Shown: piece after piece, positions 45,299-54,846 of the stretch
How the letters are laid out: every line of letters starts with the position of its first letter
Position numbering within the stretch: the stretch's first letter is position 1
NCBI GenBank assembly: GCA_025362585.1
Contig: JANYFR010000051.1
Location: forward strand, 1-64,000
Direction of reading: 5' to 3'
DNA: 64,000 bases
DNA from: Acidimicrobiales bacterium
Lineage (GTDB): Bacteria > Actinomycetota > Acidimicrobiia > Acidimicrobiales > RAAP-2
The notes under the pieces: generated by a model
Told to the model about the DNA's origin: nothing
Seen by the model: only the letters and a program-made list of their open reading frames with translations
Database searches by the model: none
Made by a program: the position numbers and the translations under genes

Positions 45299-45305
45299 AA
45301 TTATC

Positions 45306-46502
45306 ATGGCTGAAAAAATCACAATGAGCGCCGACGGCGTCTTACATGTTCCCGACAACCCCATCATCCCCTACATCGAAGGCGACGGCATCGGCATCGA
45401 CATCTGGCCCGCGGCACAGTTGGTCCTCGACGCGGCGGCGGCAAAGCACGGGAAGAAGGTTGAGTGGAAGCAGGTCCTCGCGGGCCAGAAGGCCTTCGAC
45501 GAAACCGGGGAGTGGCTGCCCGAGCAGACGATCACCGACTTTCGTGAGTACCTCATTGGGATCAAGGGCCCAATGACGACGCCGATTGGCGGGGGCATGC
45601 GCTCGCTCAACGTCGCGCTCCGCCAGATTCTCGACCTGTACGTCTGTCTTCGACCGGTCCGCTGGTTCCACGGCGTCCCCTCGCCCATGAAGCACCCCGA
45701 GCTGGTCGACATGGTGATTTTTCGTGAGAACACCGAGGACGTGTACGCGGGCCTCGAGTGGCCGGCCGGTTCGCCCGAGGCGGAGAAGCTGCGCACGTTC
45801 ATGATTGACACGTTCGGTTGGAACATTCGAGAACAGACCGCGCTCGGCATCAAGCCCATCTCAAAGTTCGCGTCGGACCGTTTGATACGTGAAGCGATCA
45901 AGTACGCCCTCAAGAACGGTCGCAAGTCCGTGACCTTCGTCCATAAGGGCAACGTGCAGAAATACACCGAGGGCGCGTTCATGAAGTGGGGTTACGAACT
46001 CGTGAAGGCGGAGTTTGACGACGTCGCGGTTGGATGGGACGACTGCGGCGGCGACCCCGGAACCAAGTTGCTCGTGAAGGACGTCATCGCCGACATCGCA
46101 TTCCAGCAGTGCCTGTTGCGACCCGCGGAGATGGACGTCATCGCCACGACCAATCTGAACGGTGACTACCTGTCCGACGCCCTCGCCGCCCAGGTCGGCG
46201 GCATCGGGATTGCGCCCGGAGCCAACATCAACTACCTCACCGGCCACGGCATTTTCGAGGCGACCCACGGCACGGCGCCCAAGTACGCGGGCCAGGACAA
46301 GGTCAACCCCGGCTCGGTCCTGTTGTCGGGTGTGCTGATGTTCGAGCACCTGGGCTGGCAGGGCGCCGCCGACGACATCGTGCGCGCACTCGAAGCGACC
46401 ATCGCCGACAAGATCGTCACCTACGACTTCGCGCGCCAGATGGAGGGCGCCACCGAAGTGAAGTGTTCGGAGTTCGGTGTTGCGGTCGCCGACCACCTTT
46501 AG
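45306..46502 (+). CDS. icd: Isocitrate dehydrogenase, NADP-dependent (E. coli type)
   Basis: Icd (398 aa) oxidises isocitrate to 2-oxoglutarate. [16 protein letters not shown] opens the fold, the substrate loop is [13 protein letters not shown], and [14 protein letters not shown] follows. [17 protein letters not shown] carries the Lys-Tyr pair that gives NADP preference. It pairs with mdh 21 bases downstream. Confidence 0.95.
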   Translation: MAEKITMSADGVLHVPDNPIIPYIEGDGIGIDIWPAAQLVLDAAAAKHGKKVEWKQVLAGQKAFDETGEWLPEQTITDFREYLIGIKGPMTTPIGGGMRSLNVALRQILDLYVCLRPVRWFHGVPSPMKHPELVDMVIFRENTEDVYAGLEWPAGSPEAEKLRTFMIDTFGWNIREQTALGIKPISKFASDRLIREAIKYALKNGRKSVTFVHKGNVQKYTEGAFMKWGYELVKAEFDDVAVGWDDCGGDPGTKLLVKDVIADIAFQQCLLRPAEMDVIATTNLNGDYLSDALAAQVGGIGIAPGANINYLTGHGIFEATHGTAPKYAGQDKVNPGSVLLSGVLMFEHLGWQGAADDIVRALEATIADKIVTYDFARQMEGATEVKCSEFGVAVADHL

Positions 46503-46523
46503 AACAGCCAACGAAGGAGCACC

Positions 46524-47513
46524 ATGACAACCCCCGTCCACGTCACCGTGACCGGCGCCGCCGGCCAGATCGGCTATCAACTGCTGTTTCGGATCGCGTC
46601 GGGCCAACTCCTCGGCCCCGACACGCCGGTCGTGCTGCGTCTGTTGGAGATCGAGCCGGCGATGAAGGCGCTCGAGGGCGTCGTCATGGAGCTCGACGAC
46701 TGCGCCTTCCCGCTGCTGGCCGGCGTCGAGGCGACGAGCGACCTGACGACCGCCTTTTCGGGAACGAACTGGGCGTTGCTCGTGGGCTCGATTCCGCGCA
46801 GGGCCGGCATGGAGCGTGGCGACCTCCTGAACGTCAACGGTGGAATCTTCAAGCCGCAGGGCCAAGCGATCGCTGCCCACGCGGCGTCGGACGTCCGCGT
46901 GCTCGTCGTCGGCAATCCGTGCAACACGAACTGTCTTATCGCGCGCTCCAACGCTCTGGACGTACCGGCCGACCGGTGGTTCGCCATGACCCGCCTGGAC
47001 CAGAACCGAGCCGAGACCCAGATCGCGAAGAAGGCTGGCGTTCCAGTGAAGCGAGTAAAGAACTTGGCCATTTGGGGGAACCACTCCGCCACCCAATTCC
47101 CGGACTTCGCGAACGCGACCATCGGCCGCACGCCGGTGCCCGAGATGATAAGTGACAAGACCTGGCTTCGCGGTGCCTTCATCGAGACGGTGCAGCGCCG
47201 CGGGGCGGCAATCATTGAAGCCCGAGGCGCTAGTTCGGCGGCGTCGGCGGCGAACGCCGCCATTGATACTGTTGTGAGCCTCGTAACGAGAACGCCTGCG
47301 GGGGACTGCGTGTCCATCGGTGTGACGAGCCACGGCGAGTACGGCGTCCCCGAGGGACTCACCTTCGGCTTCCCTGTCACGTCGAACGGCAACGGATCAT
47401 GGAAGGTGAAGCCGGGCTTCGCCATCGACGCATTCGCGAAGAAGCGAATCAAGATCACCACCGACGAACTTATTGCCGAACGCGATGAAGTACGAGTTCT
47501 CGGCCTCATCTAG
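46524..47513 (+). CDS. mdh: Malate dehydrogenase
   Basis: Mdh (329 aa) oxidises malate to oxaloacetate. [19 protein letters not shown] is the NAD loop, [20 protein letters not shown] the mobile active-site loop, and VGNPCNTNC and [13 protein letters not shown] hold the substrate arginine region and catalytic histidine. It is of the cytosolic, porcine-like type found in actinobacteria. An AAGGAG precedes the ATG. Confidence 0.95.
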   Translation: MTTPVHVTVTGAAGQIGYQLLFRIASGQLLGPDTPVVLRLLEIEPAMKALEGVVMELDDCAFPLLAGVEATSDLTTAFSGTNWALLVGSIPRRAGMERGDLLNVNGGIFKPQGQAIAAHAASDVRVLVVGNPCNTNCLIARSNALDVPADRWFAMTRLDQNRAETQIAKKAGVPVKRVKNLAIWGNHSATQFPDFANATIGRTPVPEMISDKTWLRGAFIETVQRRGAAIIEARGASSAASAANAAIDTVVSLVTRTPAGDCVSIGVTSHGEYGVPEGLTFGFPVTSNGNGSWKVKPGFAIDAFAKKRIKITTDELIAERDEVRVLGLI

Positions 47514-47642
47514 GGCGACGTCGCTCGCACCTGCGCCAAAGCGCGGCGAAACGACGGTGCCACGTGGCTCGGACGTGCCGACCACTCCCGCTGGACGATG
47601 CCGTCACGCAGACCACTACTGTCGAGCATTCGACCGCACGGC

Positions 47643-48434
47643 ATGAACCAAGTGGATCAGGCCGGACCTGAAGCAACAGGACCTGGTGACGGTCAATCGG
47701 GTCCCACTACTCGGCGGCCACCACTGGGCGGCGCCCTCGTCGGGGCCCTGGTCGTGACGCTCGTCGTGGCGGGACTATTCGCCGTCTTGGTGATTCGCAA
47801 TAGTAGCCAGTCGAACTCTTCGAGCCCCCTTCGAGCGTCGGGGATTCCCGCGACCGTCTCAACGCCAATGGCGAACCTGATGTCGCTCTCGCCACTGCCG
47901 GGCAACAATGCCCATGAGTTTTCGTTGACCGATCAGAACGGCCGCTCACGCTCACTCTCTTCCTTCAAAGGTCGAGCGATAGTTCTCGAATTCATGGATC
48001 CCCACTGCACCGATATCTGCCCCATCATCTCTCAGGAGTTGATTGATGCGTACAGGAACCTCGGTGCGCAGGCGAGCCGAGTCGCCTTCCTGGCCGTGAA
48101 CGTCAATCGGTATCACACGACGGTTTCAGCGGTACGTGCATTCTCGAACGGACACTCCCTCAACACGATCCCATCGTGGCACTTCTTCACCGGTCCGCCC
48201 GACGTCTTGAAGTCCGTGTGGGCGTCCTACGGCGTTACCGTCTTCGCGCCTTCGCCGAAGGCTGACGTCGTCCACTCCTCCTTTATCTTCTTCATCGACG
48301 CCCAGGGTCGTGAGCGATATATTGCCAATTCAACTGACCTGCACACGGCGGGCGGCCAGGCGTACCTGCCAGCTGGATCGCTGACGGCGTGGGGGCGGGG
48401 TATTTCGACGGTCGTCGCGTCGTTGCTTAAGTAA
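47643..48434 (+). CDS. SCO1/SenC-type copper chaperone
   Basis: A 263-residue membrane-anchored thioredoxin-fold protein. One span lies at about 30-51. FMDPHCTDICPIIS carries the CxxxC copper pair (C122, C126) and VVHSSFIFFID the third ligand (H211). SCO proteins load the CuA site of cytochrome oxidase subunit II; ctaC is about 9 kb away. ATG 47643 is chosen; ATG 47598, 15 codons upstream, is possible and neither has a strong Shine-Dalgarno. Confidence 0.85.
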   Translation: MNQVDQAGPEATGPGDGQSGPTTRRPPLGGALVGALVVTLVVAGLFAVLVIRNSSQSNSSSPLRASGIPATVSTPMANLMSLSPLPGNNAHEFSLTDQNGRSRSLSSFKGRAIVLEFMDPHCTDICPIISQELIDAYRNLGAQASRVAFLAVNVNRYHTTVSAVRAFSNGHSLNTIPSWHFFTGPPDVLKSVWASYGVTVFAPSPKADVVHSSFIFFIDAQGRERYIANSTDLHTAGGQAYLPAGSLTAWGRGISTVVASLLK

Positions 48435-48442
48435 TTGGCAGG

Positions 48443-48726
48443 TTGACGGCTCGCTGGCAGTTCGCTCGTTCGTCAGCGCCGCCTGCTCCCACTGCGTCTC
48501 CCGTCGCGGTCATTCAACGGATGCGATGCAGAACCAAATGCCGCACGATGGGCATCTGGAGCACGGGCGACATGGCGCTGAGCGAGGCGCAGATGATCGG
48601 TTCGCACCGGTACGTTGACGGGACATGGCGCTACGAGCGAATCGAGGACGTCGGCCACTGTTACCGGCGCACGCACCCGAACAACTGAACCTTCTTCTGG
48701 TCGACTTCCTGGCAACCTACGTCGAC
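48443..48726 (+). pseudogene. Alpha/beta-hydrolase C-terminal remnant, frameshifted
   Basis: The frame gives WSTGDMALSEAQMIGSHRYV then DGTWRYERIEDVGH, the C-terminal strand, catalytic-Asp and His regions of epoxide-hydrolase-like enzymes. After VGH a one-base loss shifts the reading: the plus-one frame continues LPAHAPEQLNLLLVDFLA, the family's usual end. The N-terminal two thirds are missing. Upstream residues (48443-48520) align only loosely. The remaining bases to 48964 show an 8-bp hairpin (48864-48885) and no supportable gene. Confidence 0.65.
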
Positions 48727-48964
48727 GCCGTAGTTCGTGGGCACTGGCGCGAGGAGTGTGCCCAGCGAGAGAGCCATCCAACCAGAGCTCTCGAGGGGCG
48801 CTGCACCTCGACATGGCGACATCACGTGCAAGGAGAGCGCCGAGGTCGGGCACGTTCCAGCTACGCCCCGTATCGAAACGGGGCGCGACCCAAAGTCAGT
48901 GTCTCACTGCGCCGGGGCCAATGGATGCGGTCGTGCGGTACGGTGAGGGTGAGACGATTGGCCC

Positions 48965-48983
48965 GGTTCGTTCGTCACGAACC
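48965..48983 (+). promoter_or_regulatory. Hairpin against the Shine-Dalgarno of the propeller gene
   Basis: GGTTCGT and ACGAACC form a perfect 7-bp stem with a 5-base loop. It ends 2 bases before GAGGAG (48986-48991), which serves ATG 48998, so it may modulate access to the ribosome site. Confidence 0.35.
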
Positions 48984-48997
48984 GCCGAGGAGACTTC

Positions 48998-50026
48998 ATG
49001 AGCAACCGCACTCGAACGTTGAGCGCCGTCGTGGTGGCGCTGTCGATGGGGCTCGTGGTCAGCACCGCGGGCGCCACGCCCGGCGGGCCGGTCCGGGTTA
49101 TCAAAGGAGTGGACGCGCAGTTCAACAAGTTGGCGGCCATCGCCTCGAGCGGATCCCTCGTCTGGGTCGCCAACTCGGGCAACAACTCGGTCACGGTGCT
49201 GAACGCCACGACCGGCGCCGTCGAGAGAGTGCTCAAGAAGAAAAAATTCGGGTTCAACGGTCCGTCGAAGATCGCCCTCGACGCGAGCCACGTGTGGATT
49301 GCTAACGCGGCCGGCAACTCCGTGACCGAGCTCGACGCGACCTCCGGAGCACTCGTGCGGGTGATCAAAGGTTCGAGCTATCAGCTGCACGGCACCGGAC
49401 TCGTCACGTCTAACGGCACCAACGTCTGGATCTCCAACCTCCACGGCACCCAGTTGGCCGAACTCGACGCGGGGACGGGCAACTTCGTTCGCTACATCAA
49501 TGGGTCAACCCATGGCTTTTCCCAGGCGTGGTCGCTGGCTTCGGACGCGAACCACGTGTGGGTCGTTGACAGTGCCCACAATCTGGTTGCCCAGCTCGAC
49601 GCGTCGTCGGGTGCGAATGTGGGAACCATCAAGAGGTCCCGATTCCTTAACGGACCGCTCGCTATCGCCGACGACGGCACCCACGTATGGATTGCCAACG
49701 TGCGGGGCGGTTCAGTGGTCGAGTTCGACGCCACGAAGCCGCTCTCCACCGCGCCCGTGCGAATCCTAAAGGGCGCAACCTACGGGTTTGACGTCGTGAC
49801 GAGCATGGTCTCGAACGGTATCGACGTGTGGACCACGAACCTTGGCACCACCGCGGCGAACGCCAACACCGTGACCGAATTTAGCGCCACCTCCGGACGT
49901 ATCGTGAAGGTCTTCGCGGGCGCACGGTACGGATTCGCCCAGCCGGACGCTCTCGCCATCGACCGCGCCCACCTGTGGGTCGCCAACCTGTCGACGAGTT
50001 CGGTGACCGAACTGACGCTGAGGTAG
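48998..50026 (+). CDS. Secreted beta-propeller protein (YVTN/NHL-like repeats)
   Basis: A 342-residue exported protein. A signal peptide covers about 1-26 (TLSAVVVALSMGLVVSTAGA). The rest is built of seven or so repeats of about 45 residues, each with a VWVANSGNNSVTVLNATTG-like strand followed by a VRVIKG-like turn, which suggests a seven-bladed propeller. Substrate or partner cannot be inferred. A GAGGAG precedes the ATG. Such repeat proteins are numerous in this class. Confidence 0.75.
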   Translation: MSNRTRTLSAVVVALSMGLVVSTAGATPGGPVRVIKGVDAQFNKLAAIASSGSLVWVANSGNNSVTVLNATTGAVERVLKKKKFGFNGPSKIALDASHVWIANAAGNSVTELDATSGALVRVIKGSSYQLHGTGLVTSNGTNVWISNLHGTQLAELDAGTGNFVRYINGSTHGFSQAWSLASDANHVWVVDSAHNLVAQLDASSGANVGTIKRSRFLNGPLAIADDGTHVWIANVRGGSVVEFDATKPLSTAPVRILKGATYGFDVVTSMVSNGIDVWTTNLGTTAANANTVTEFSATSGRIVKVFAGARYGFAQPDALAIDRAHLWVANLSTSSVTELTLR

Positions 50027-50046
50027 CACCTCGCCGCCCAGCGCGT

Positions 50047-50826
50047 TCAATCCGGGGCGGCTCCGTGAAGTCGTTGAGCGGCGACGGCACTGAGTCGAAA
50101 GAGACGTTCGCGTACCTCCCTCGCCGACTCCCACGACCGACTGTCCCACTGCTCGCCAGCGAGCGAATCGCCCGCGTAGAGCAGTTGGGCAAAGCGTAGT
50201 CCCCGGTAGCGGGCGACAGCGATGAAGGCCGACGACTCCATGTCCACCATCGTGCAGTTCTCGCTCACCCGACGATCGACCCTCGCGCGAGTCTCGCGAA
50301 AGAAGGCGTCGGTCGTCCAGGTCCGTCCAACGAAGTGTTCGACGTCGTGTTCGGTCAGGACGTCGTGCAACGTTCTCACGCCGAGGGGGTCGGCGTCGAT
50401 GATTCGACTCGGCGGCGCGTAGTGAAAGCTGGTGCCCTCGTCGCGCAACGCGGAGGCCACGACCATCACGTGGCCGAGGGCCAGGTCATCGACCAACGCG
50501 CCGGCCCCACCACACGCGACGAACGTCGTCACGCCGAGCGCCACCATCTCCTCCACGAATCCCGCGGCGAGCGGAGCACCGACGCCGGGGTGCACCACGG
50601 TGACGGGTCCGTGGCCCGAGTCGTACTCGTAGACCGGGTTGCGGCCAATCTCGCTGCGCAACACGTACTTGGTGACCAGTTCGCCGCGTGCGACGAGTTG
50701 GTCCAGGAGTTCATTGAAGAAGCACAGGACGGCGACGGGGGGCACGTCGGCACCTCGACGGTGAAGCATGTGCGCCTCGAGTACGCCCGGTTCGGCCAGG
50801 TCGTCTTCGGTCAGGGCGATCTCCAC
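50047..50826 (-). CDS. Nucleoside phosphorylase (uridine phosphorylase-like)
   Basis: A 259-residue PNP/UDP-family enzyme that splits nucleosides with phosphate. TVVHPGVGAPLAAGFVEEM and FVACGGAGALVDDLALGHV line the phosphate and ribose sites, and MVDMESSAFIAVA is the diagnostic VDMESSA motif. GTG 50826 (residues V/M-EIALTEDD) is chosen because the upstream extension is arginine-rich shadow. It ends the sdh operon on the minus strand. Confidence 0.82.
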   Translation of the reverse strand: MEIALTEDDLAEPGVLEAHMLHRRGADVPPVAVLCFFNELLDQLVARGELVTKYVLRSEIGRNPVYEYDSGHGPVTVVHPGVGAPLAAGFVEEMVALGVTTFVACGGAGALVDDLALGHVMVVASALRDEGTSFHYAPPSRIIDADPLGVRTLHDVLTEHDVEHFVGRTWTTDAFFRETRARVDRRVSENCTMVDMESSAFIAVARYRGLRFAQLLYAGDSLAGEQWDSRSWESAREVRERLFRLSAVAAQRLHGAAPD

Positions 50827-50833
50827 GTCGTTC

Positions 50834-51202
50834 CTAGTGGGCTGTCGGGTGGGCCTGTTGGAGCCACGCCAGCACCGGGACAATGGCGTTGATGTCCCCT
50901 CGGACCTTGACACGACCTTCGCGCATGGCCGTGGCACTGCTGAACTCGCCGGCGTGCAGCGCGAGGGCGTCGGCGTAGTCGAGACTCACGAGCGCGTCAG
51001 CGGTGGCGTGATCGCCCGGCTCGACCGTCGCGCCCGCCCCGGACAGCGTGAAGGTCACGGCCTGTAGCAATGTCGGCGGCGCTCCGACGAAGTTCAGCAC
51101 GACTCGAAAGACGTGCGTCCCTCGCTCGAACGGCACCGCACCGGCGTGCGCCAGGGTCGCATTCATCTCGGTCACCCAGGCCGGCGAAAGGAAGGCGACC
51201 AC
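50834..51202 (-). CDS. SCP2 sterol-binding-like protein
   Basis: A 122-residue protein with the features of SCP2: GTHVFRVVLNFVG, GDHATADALVSLDYADALAL and VKVRGDINAIVPVLAWLQQA. The family binds lipids or acyl chains. GTG 51202 starts 2 bases after the sdhB stop, so co-transcription is likely. Physiological ligand unknown. Confidence 0.8.
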   Translation of the reverse strand: MVAFLSPAWVTEMNATLAHAGAVPFERGTHVFRVVLNFVGAPPTLLQAVTFTLSGAGATVEPGDHATADALVSLDYADALALHAGEFSSATAMREGRVKVRGDINAIVPVLAWLQQAHPTAH

Positions 51203-51204
51203 GG

Positions 51205-51984
51205 CTAGGGCGCGGGCTGGACCGCGGCCTCGGCGGCCGACCGCTTGGTCCGCCGAGTGATCTTGCGTCCGAGCCACGCCACGGGGTCGTAGTGGGCGTC
51301 GACTACTCGCTCCTTCAGCGGGATGATCGCGTTGTCGGTGATGTGGATGTGCTCGGGGCAGACCTCAGTACAGCACTTGGTGATGTTGCAGTAGCCGAGA
51401 CCCATCTCCTCGCGGATGAGGTCGCGGCGGTCGTTCTGGTCGAGGGGGTGCATCTCGAGTTCGGCGTAGCGGATGAAGAACCGTGGACCGGCGAAGTGCT
51501 GCTTGTTCTCCTCGTGGTCGCGGATGACGTGACAGACGTCCTGGCACATGAAGCACTCGATGCACTTGCGGAACTCCTGACCGCGTTCCACGTCCTCTTG
51601 GAACATCCGGTAGCCGCCCTCGGGCATCGGCGGGGGGAGCAACGCCGGGACCCGCTTGGCCATCTCGTAATTGAACGACACGTCGGTCACGAGGTCGCGG
51701 ATAATCGGGAACGTCTTCATCGGCGTCACCGTCACCGGCCCCTCGGGGAGCTGGTCCATGCGCGTCATGCACATGAGCCGCGGCTTGCCATTAATCTCGG
51801 CCGAGCACGATCCGCACTTGCCGGCCTTGCAGTTCCAGCGGCACGCCAGGTCGGGGGCCTCGGTCGCCTGGATGCGGTGGATGATGTCGAGCACGACCTC
51901 ACCTTCGCTGAGGTCAACGGTGTAGTTTTCAAAATCACCGCCGCTCGAGTCGCCGCGCCAGATTCGCATCGTCACGTCCGCCAT
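51205..51984 (-). CDS. sdhB: Succinate dehydrogenase iron-sulfur subunit
   Basis: SdhB (259 aa) carries electrons from FAD to the membrane. CRWNCKAGKCGSC binds the [2Fe-2S] cluster, CIECFMCQDVCHV and CNITKCCTEVCPEHI hold the cysteines for the [4Fe-4S] and third cluster. It is of the mycobacterial Sdh1 kind. ATG 51984 overlaps the sdhA stop by one base. Confidence 0.94.
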   Translation of the reverse strand: MADVTMRIWRGDSSGGDFENYTVDLSEGEVVLDIIHRIQATEAPDLACRWNCKAGKCGSCSAEINGKPRLMCMTRMDQLPEGPVTVTPMKTFPIIRDLVTDVSFNYEMAKRVPALLPPPMPEGGYRMFQEDVERGQEFRKCIECFMCQDVCHVIRDHEENKQHFAGPRFFIRYAELEMHPLDQNDRRDLIREEMGLGYCNITKCCTEVCPEHIHITDNAIIPLKERVVDAHYDPVAWLGRKITRRTKRSAAEAAVQPAP

Positions 51985-53801
51985 TACTTCGCCTCCTCTA
52001 GCAGCGCCTTCAGGTCCTCGGGCAACGCCAACAACGCGGACTCGACCGCCACCATTGGGCTGTCCCAGTTGCCGCCCTCGCTGGAGAGAGCGAAGTTGAA
52101 CTTGGCGAACGCGGGGTCGGCCTGGGGGAAGTCCTCGCGGGTGTGTCCGCCGCGCGACTCGCGGCGCAACGACGCCGCGATTGCGGTTGAACGCGAGACG
52201 GTCAACATGGCCGGGAGGTCCGTCGTGAGGTTCCAGCCGGGATTGTAGGCCCGCCCGCCCTTCACCGCGATGTTCTTCACGCGCTCGACAAACTCGTCGA
52301 GCTGGCCCTTCGCCTCCTCGAGTTCGGGACCGTTTCGGATGATGCCGACCTTCGTCTGCATCAACTCCTGAAGGTCGTGTTGGATGGTGTAGGGATTCTC
52401 GCCCGTCGCGCGTTCGAACGGCGCGAGCGCGTCCCTCACGGCCGCCTCGACTTCGCCCAGGTCGAAGGACGTCGCGGTGTCACCGGCCTGGACGTAGTCG
52501 GCGGCGCCCATACCCGCGCGACGACCGAAGACGACGAGGTCGCTCAACGAGTTTCCGCCGAGTCGGTTGGCGCCGTGCATGCCGCCGGCCGCTTCACCGG
52601 CGGCGAAGAGCCCCGGCACGACCGTCGCGGCGGTGTCGGCCTCGACCTGGATGCCGCCCATGATGTAGTGACACGTGGGACCAATCTCCATGGATTCGCG
52701 CGTGATGTCGACGCCCGCGAGCTCCATGAACTGGTGGTACATCGAGGGCAGACGTCGGCGAATGAACTCGGCCGAGCGACGCGAGGCAATGTCGAGGTAG
52801 ACGCCTCCGTGAGGGGTGCCGCGACCGGCCTTGACCTCGGTGTTGATGGCCCGCGCGACCTCGTCGCGCGGGAGCAGCTCTGGCGGGCGCCGACCAGCGG
52901 TGTGGTCGTCGTACCACTTGTCGGCCTCCTCCTCGGAGTCGGCGGTCTCCGCGCGGAACATGTCGGCGACGTAGTTGAACATGAAGCGCTGGCCTTCGGA
53001 GTTGCGAAGCACGCCGCCGTCGCCGCGCACGCCCTCGGTGACGAGGAGTCCGCGCACGCTGAGCGGCCAGACCATGCCCGTCGGGTGGAACTGGATGCAC
53101 TCCATATCAATGAGCTTCGCCCCGGCCCACAGGGCCATCGCGTGGCCGTCGCCGGTTCCCTCCCAGGAGTTGGACGTGAACTTCCACGACTTGCCGACCC
53201 CGCCCGTGGCGACGATGACCGCCTTAGCGGCGAAGGTAACGAACTCTCCCGTCGCACGCCAGTACGCGACGCACCCGGCCATCCGTCCGTCGGCGTCGTG
53301 CACCAGCTTCAGCACCTTGCACTCCATGAAGACGTCGGTGTCCATCGAGACAACCTTTTGCTGGAGCGTGCGGATCAATTCGAGTCCGGTACGGTCGCCC
53401 ACGTGGGCGAGACGCGCGAAGCGGTGACCGCCGAAGTCGCGCTGGAGAATCTTGCCGTTCTTCGTACGGTCGAACAGCGCGCCCCACTGCTCGAGGTCCC
53501 AGACGCGCTCGGGAGACTCCTTCGCGTGGAGTTCGGCCATCCGGTAGTTGTTGAGGTACTTGCCACCGCGCATGGTGTCGCGAAAGTGGACCATCCAGTT
53601 GTCTTCCTCGTAGACGTTGCCCATCGCGGCCGCGATGCCGCCCTCGGCCATCACGGTGTGGGCCTTGCCGAGCAGGGACTTGGTGATGATGCCGACCTTT
53701 AGGCCGCGCTGCTTCGCTTCAATGGCGGCGCGCAGTCCCGCGCCGCCCGCGCCGATGATCAGCACGTCGTAGTCGTGGTGTTCGTAGGGGGAGTCGATCA
53801 C
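51984..53801 (-). CDS. sdhA: Succinate dehydrogenase flavoprotein subunit
   Basis: SdhA (605 aa) oxidises succinate at a covalent FAD. IGAGGAGLRAAIEAKQRG binds FAD, AHTVMAEGGIAAAMG contains the flavinylated histidine, and the catalytic stretches IQFHPTGMVWP and GANRLGGNSLSDLVVFG follow. GTG 53801 lies 14 bases after sdhC. It is long, as in the Sdh1/fumarate-reductase-like branch. Confidence 0.95.
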   Translation of the reverse strand: MIDSPYEHHDYDVLIIGAGGAGLRAAIEAKQRGLKVGIITKSLLGKAHTVMAEGGIAAAMGNVYEEDNWMVHFRDTMRGGKYLNNYRMAELHAKESPERVWDLEQWGALFDRTKNGKILQRDFGGHRFARLAHVGDRTGLELIRTLQQKVVSMDTDVFMECKVLKLVHDADGRMAGCVAYWRATGEFVTFAAKAVIVATGGVGKSWKFTSNSWEGTGDGHAMALWAGAKLIDMECIQFHPTGMVWPLSVRGLLVTEGVRGDGGVLRNSEGQRFMFNYVADMFRAETADSEEEADKWYDDHTAGRRPPELLPRDEVARAINTEVKAGRGTPHGGVYLDIASRRSAEFIRRRLPSMYHQFMELAGVDITRESMEIGPTCHYIMGGIQVEADTAATVVPGLFAAGEAAGGMHGANRLGGNSLSDLVVFGRRAGMGAADYVQAGDTATSFDLGEVEAAVRDALAPFERATGENPYTIQHDLQELMQTKVGIIRNGPELEEAKGQLDEFVERVKNIAVKGGRAYNPGWNLTTDLPAMLTVSRSTAIAASLRRESRGGHTREDFPQADPAFAKFNFALSSEGGNWDSPMVAVESALLALPEDLKALLEEAK

Positions 53802-53815
53802 GGAAGTCCTTCGTT

Positions 53816-54625
53816 CTAGAAAATCTTGTAGTCGGTGAGGGCGCCCGAGGCGACGAGGCGTACGTACACGTCAGTGAGCGCCACGAAGACCAATGAGGCC
53901 CAGGCGAAGTTCATGTGTTTGACGTTGAGTGGCGTGAGGAACTTCCAGAATCGGTACCGGAGCGGGTGCGCCTTAAAACTCTTGACCCCGCCGCCGCAGA
54001 GGTGGCGACAGGCGTGACAGCTGAGTGAGTACAGCCAGAGCAACGTGGCGTTGACGCAGAGCACGAGGGTGCCGACGGTCATTGCGATGCCACCGCCGCT
54101 CTGGCGAAAGGCGTCGACCGCGTCGTAGGTCAACAGGACGTTGAAGACCAGGCCGGCGTAAAAGAAGTACCGGTGCAGGTTCTGCATGATGAGGGGAAAT
54201 CGGGTCTCGCCCGAGTAGGCGCCGTGCGCGTCGCTGACCGCGCAGGCCGGTGGCGACCACCAGAACGCGCGGTAGTAACTCCGTCGGTAGTAGTAGCAGG
54301 TAAGTCGGAAGCCGAGCGGGAAAATCAATATGAGTAACGCCGGCGACAGTGTCCAGCCGCTGAAGGCGAAGCCGATCTTCGAGCCCGGTGTGCAGGTACT
54401 GGCGAGGCAGGGTGAGTAGAAGGGACTGACCAGGTGCACCGGCGAGGCGACGAAGTAGTACCGGTTTTGGAAGGCCGCCCACGTGGAGTAGATGACGAAG
54501 GCGGTGAGCACGGAGACCGTGATGACCGGCTGCAGCCACCAGCGGTCTTGGCGCAGTGTGGCGGCTTCGGGGCCGCCCCTCGTGCCGCCCAGTACAACTT
54601 TCGTTGAACTCTCCACTGCAGTCAC
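53816..54625 (-). CDS. sdhC: Succinate dehydrogenase membrane anchor (Sdh1 type)
   Basis: A 269-residue membrane subunit with about five spans. WWLQPVITVSVLTAFVIYST starts it and NLHRYFFYAGLVFNVLLTYD and HACRHLCGGGVKSF carry the conserved heme-region histidines of this branch. It replaces separate SdhC and SdhD, as in the mycobacterial Sdh1. GTG 54625 follows AAGGAGATGAT. No SdhD lies near. Confidence 0.85.
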   Translation of the reverse strand: MTAVESSTKVVLGGTRGGPEAATLRQDRWWLQPVITVSVLTAFVIYSTWAAFQNRYYFVASPVHLVSPFYSPCLASTCTPGSKIGFAFSGWTLSPALLILIFPLGFRLTCYYYRRSYYRAFWWSPPACAVSDAHGAYSGETRFPLIMQNLHRYFFYAGLVFNVLLTYDAVDAFRQSGGGIAMTVGTLVLCVNATLLWLYSLSCHACRHLCGGGVKSFKAHPLRYRFWKFLTPLNVKHMNFAWASLVFVALTDVYVRLVASGALTDYKIF

Positions 54626-54667
54626 ATCATCTCCTTGCTGCCGCGACGAACCAACGGTGCCCGATCA

Positions 54668-54673
54668 ATTCTA
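54668..54673 (-). promoter_or_regulatory. -10 box TAGAAT of the sdh operon
   Basis: TAGAAT on the minus strand lies 43 bases before GTG 54625, giving a leader of about 35 bases with AAGGAG. The -35 is poor. It fits the -10 form of infA. Confidence 0.4.
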
Positions 54674-54704
54674 GGCAGCATTGGCCGGGCCCCTTTCCGA
54701 GCTA

Positions 54705-54742
54705 CGCGCGTGCGGCCCAAGTTGGCTGGGGCCGCACGCGCG
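54705..54742 (-). terminator. Terminator hairpin after ctaF
   Basis: A perfect 14-bp GC-rich stem (54705-54718 with 54729-54742) around a 10-base loop, 105 bases past the ctaF stop and just upstream of the sdh promoter. It would separate the two respiratory operons. No T-run is present. Confidence 0.55.
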
Positions 54743-54846
54743 CCATTCTTCGCGGTGTCGCGTCAGTGGGTGACCACTCGGCCGTCGCTCAGATGACGTC
54801 GCAACGAATACGGCACCACGGTGAGTAGAGGAATTTGGTCGTTCGA

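Noticed and set aside
48625-49305. 226-residue frame across the hydrolase remnant and propeller start
   Set aside because: Only its first 30 residues are hydrolase remnant; the rest is out-of-frame propeller sequence.
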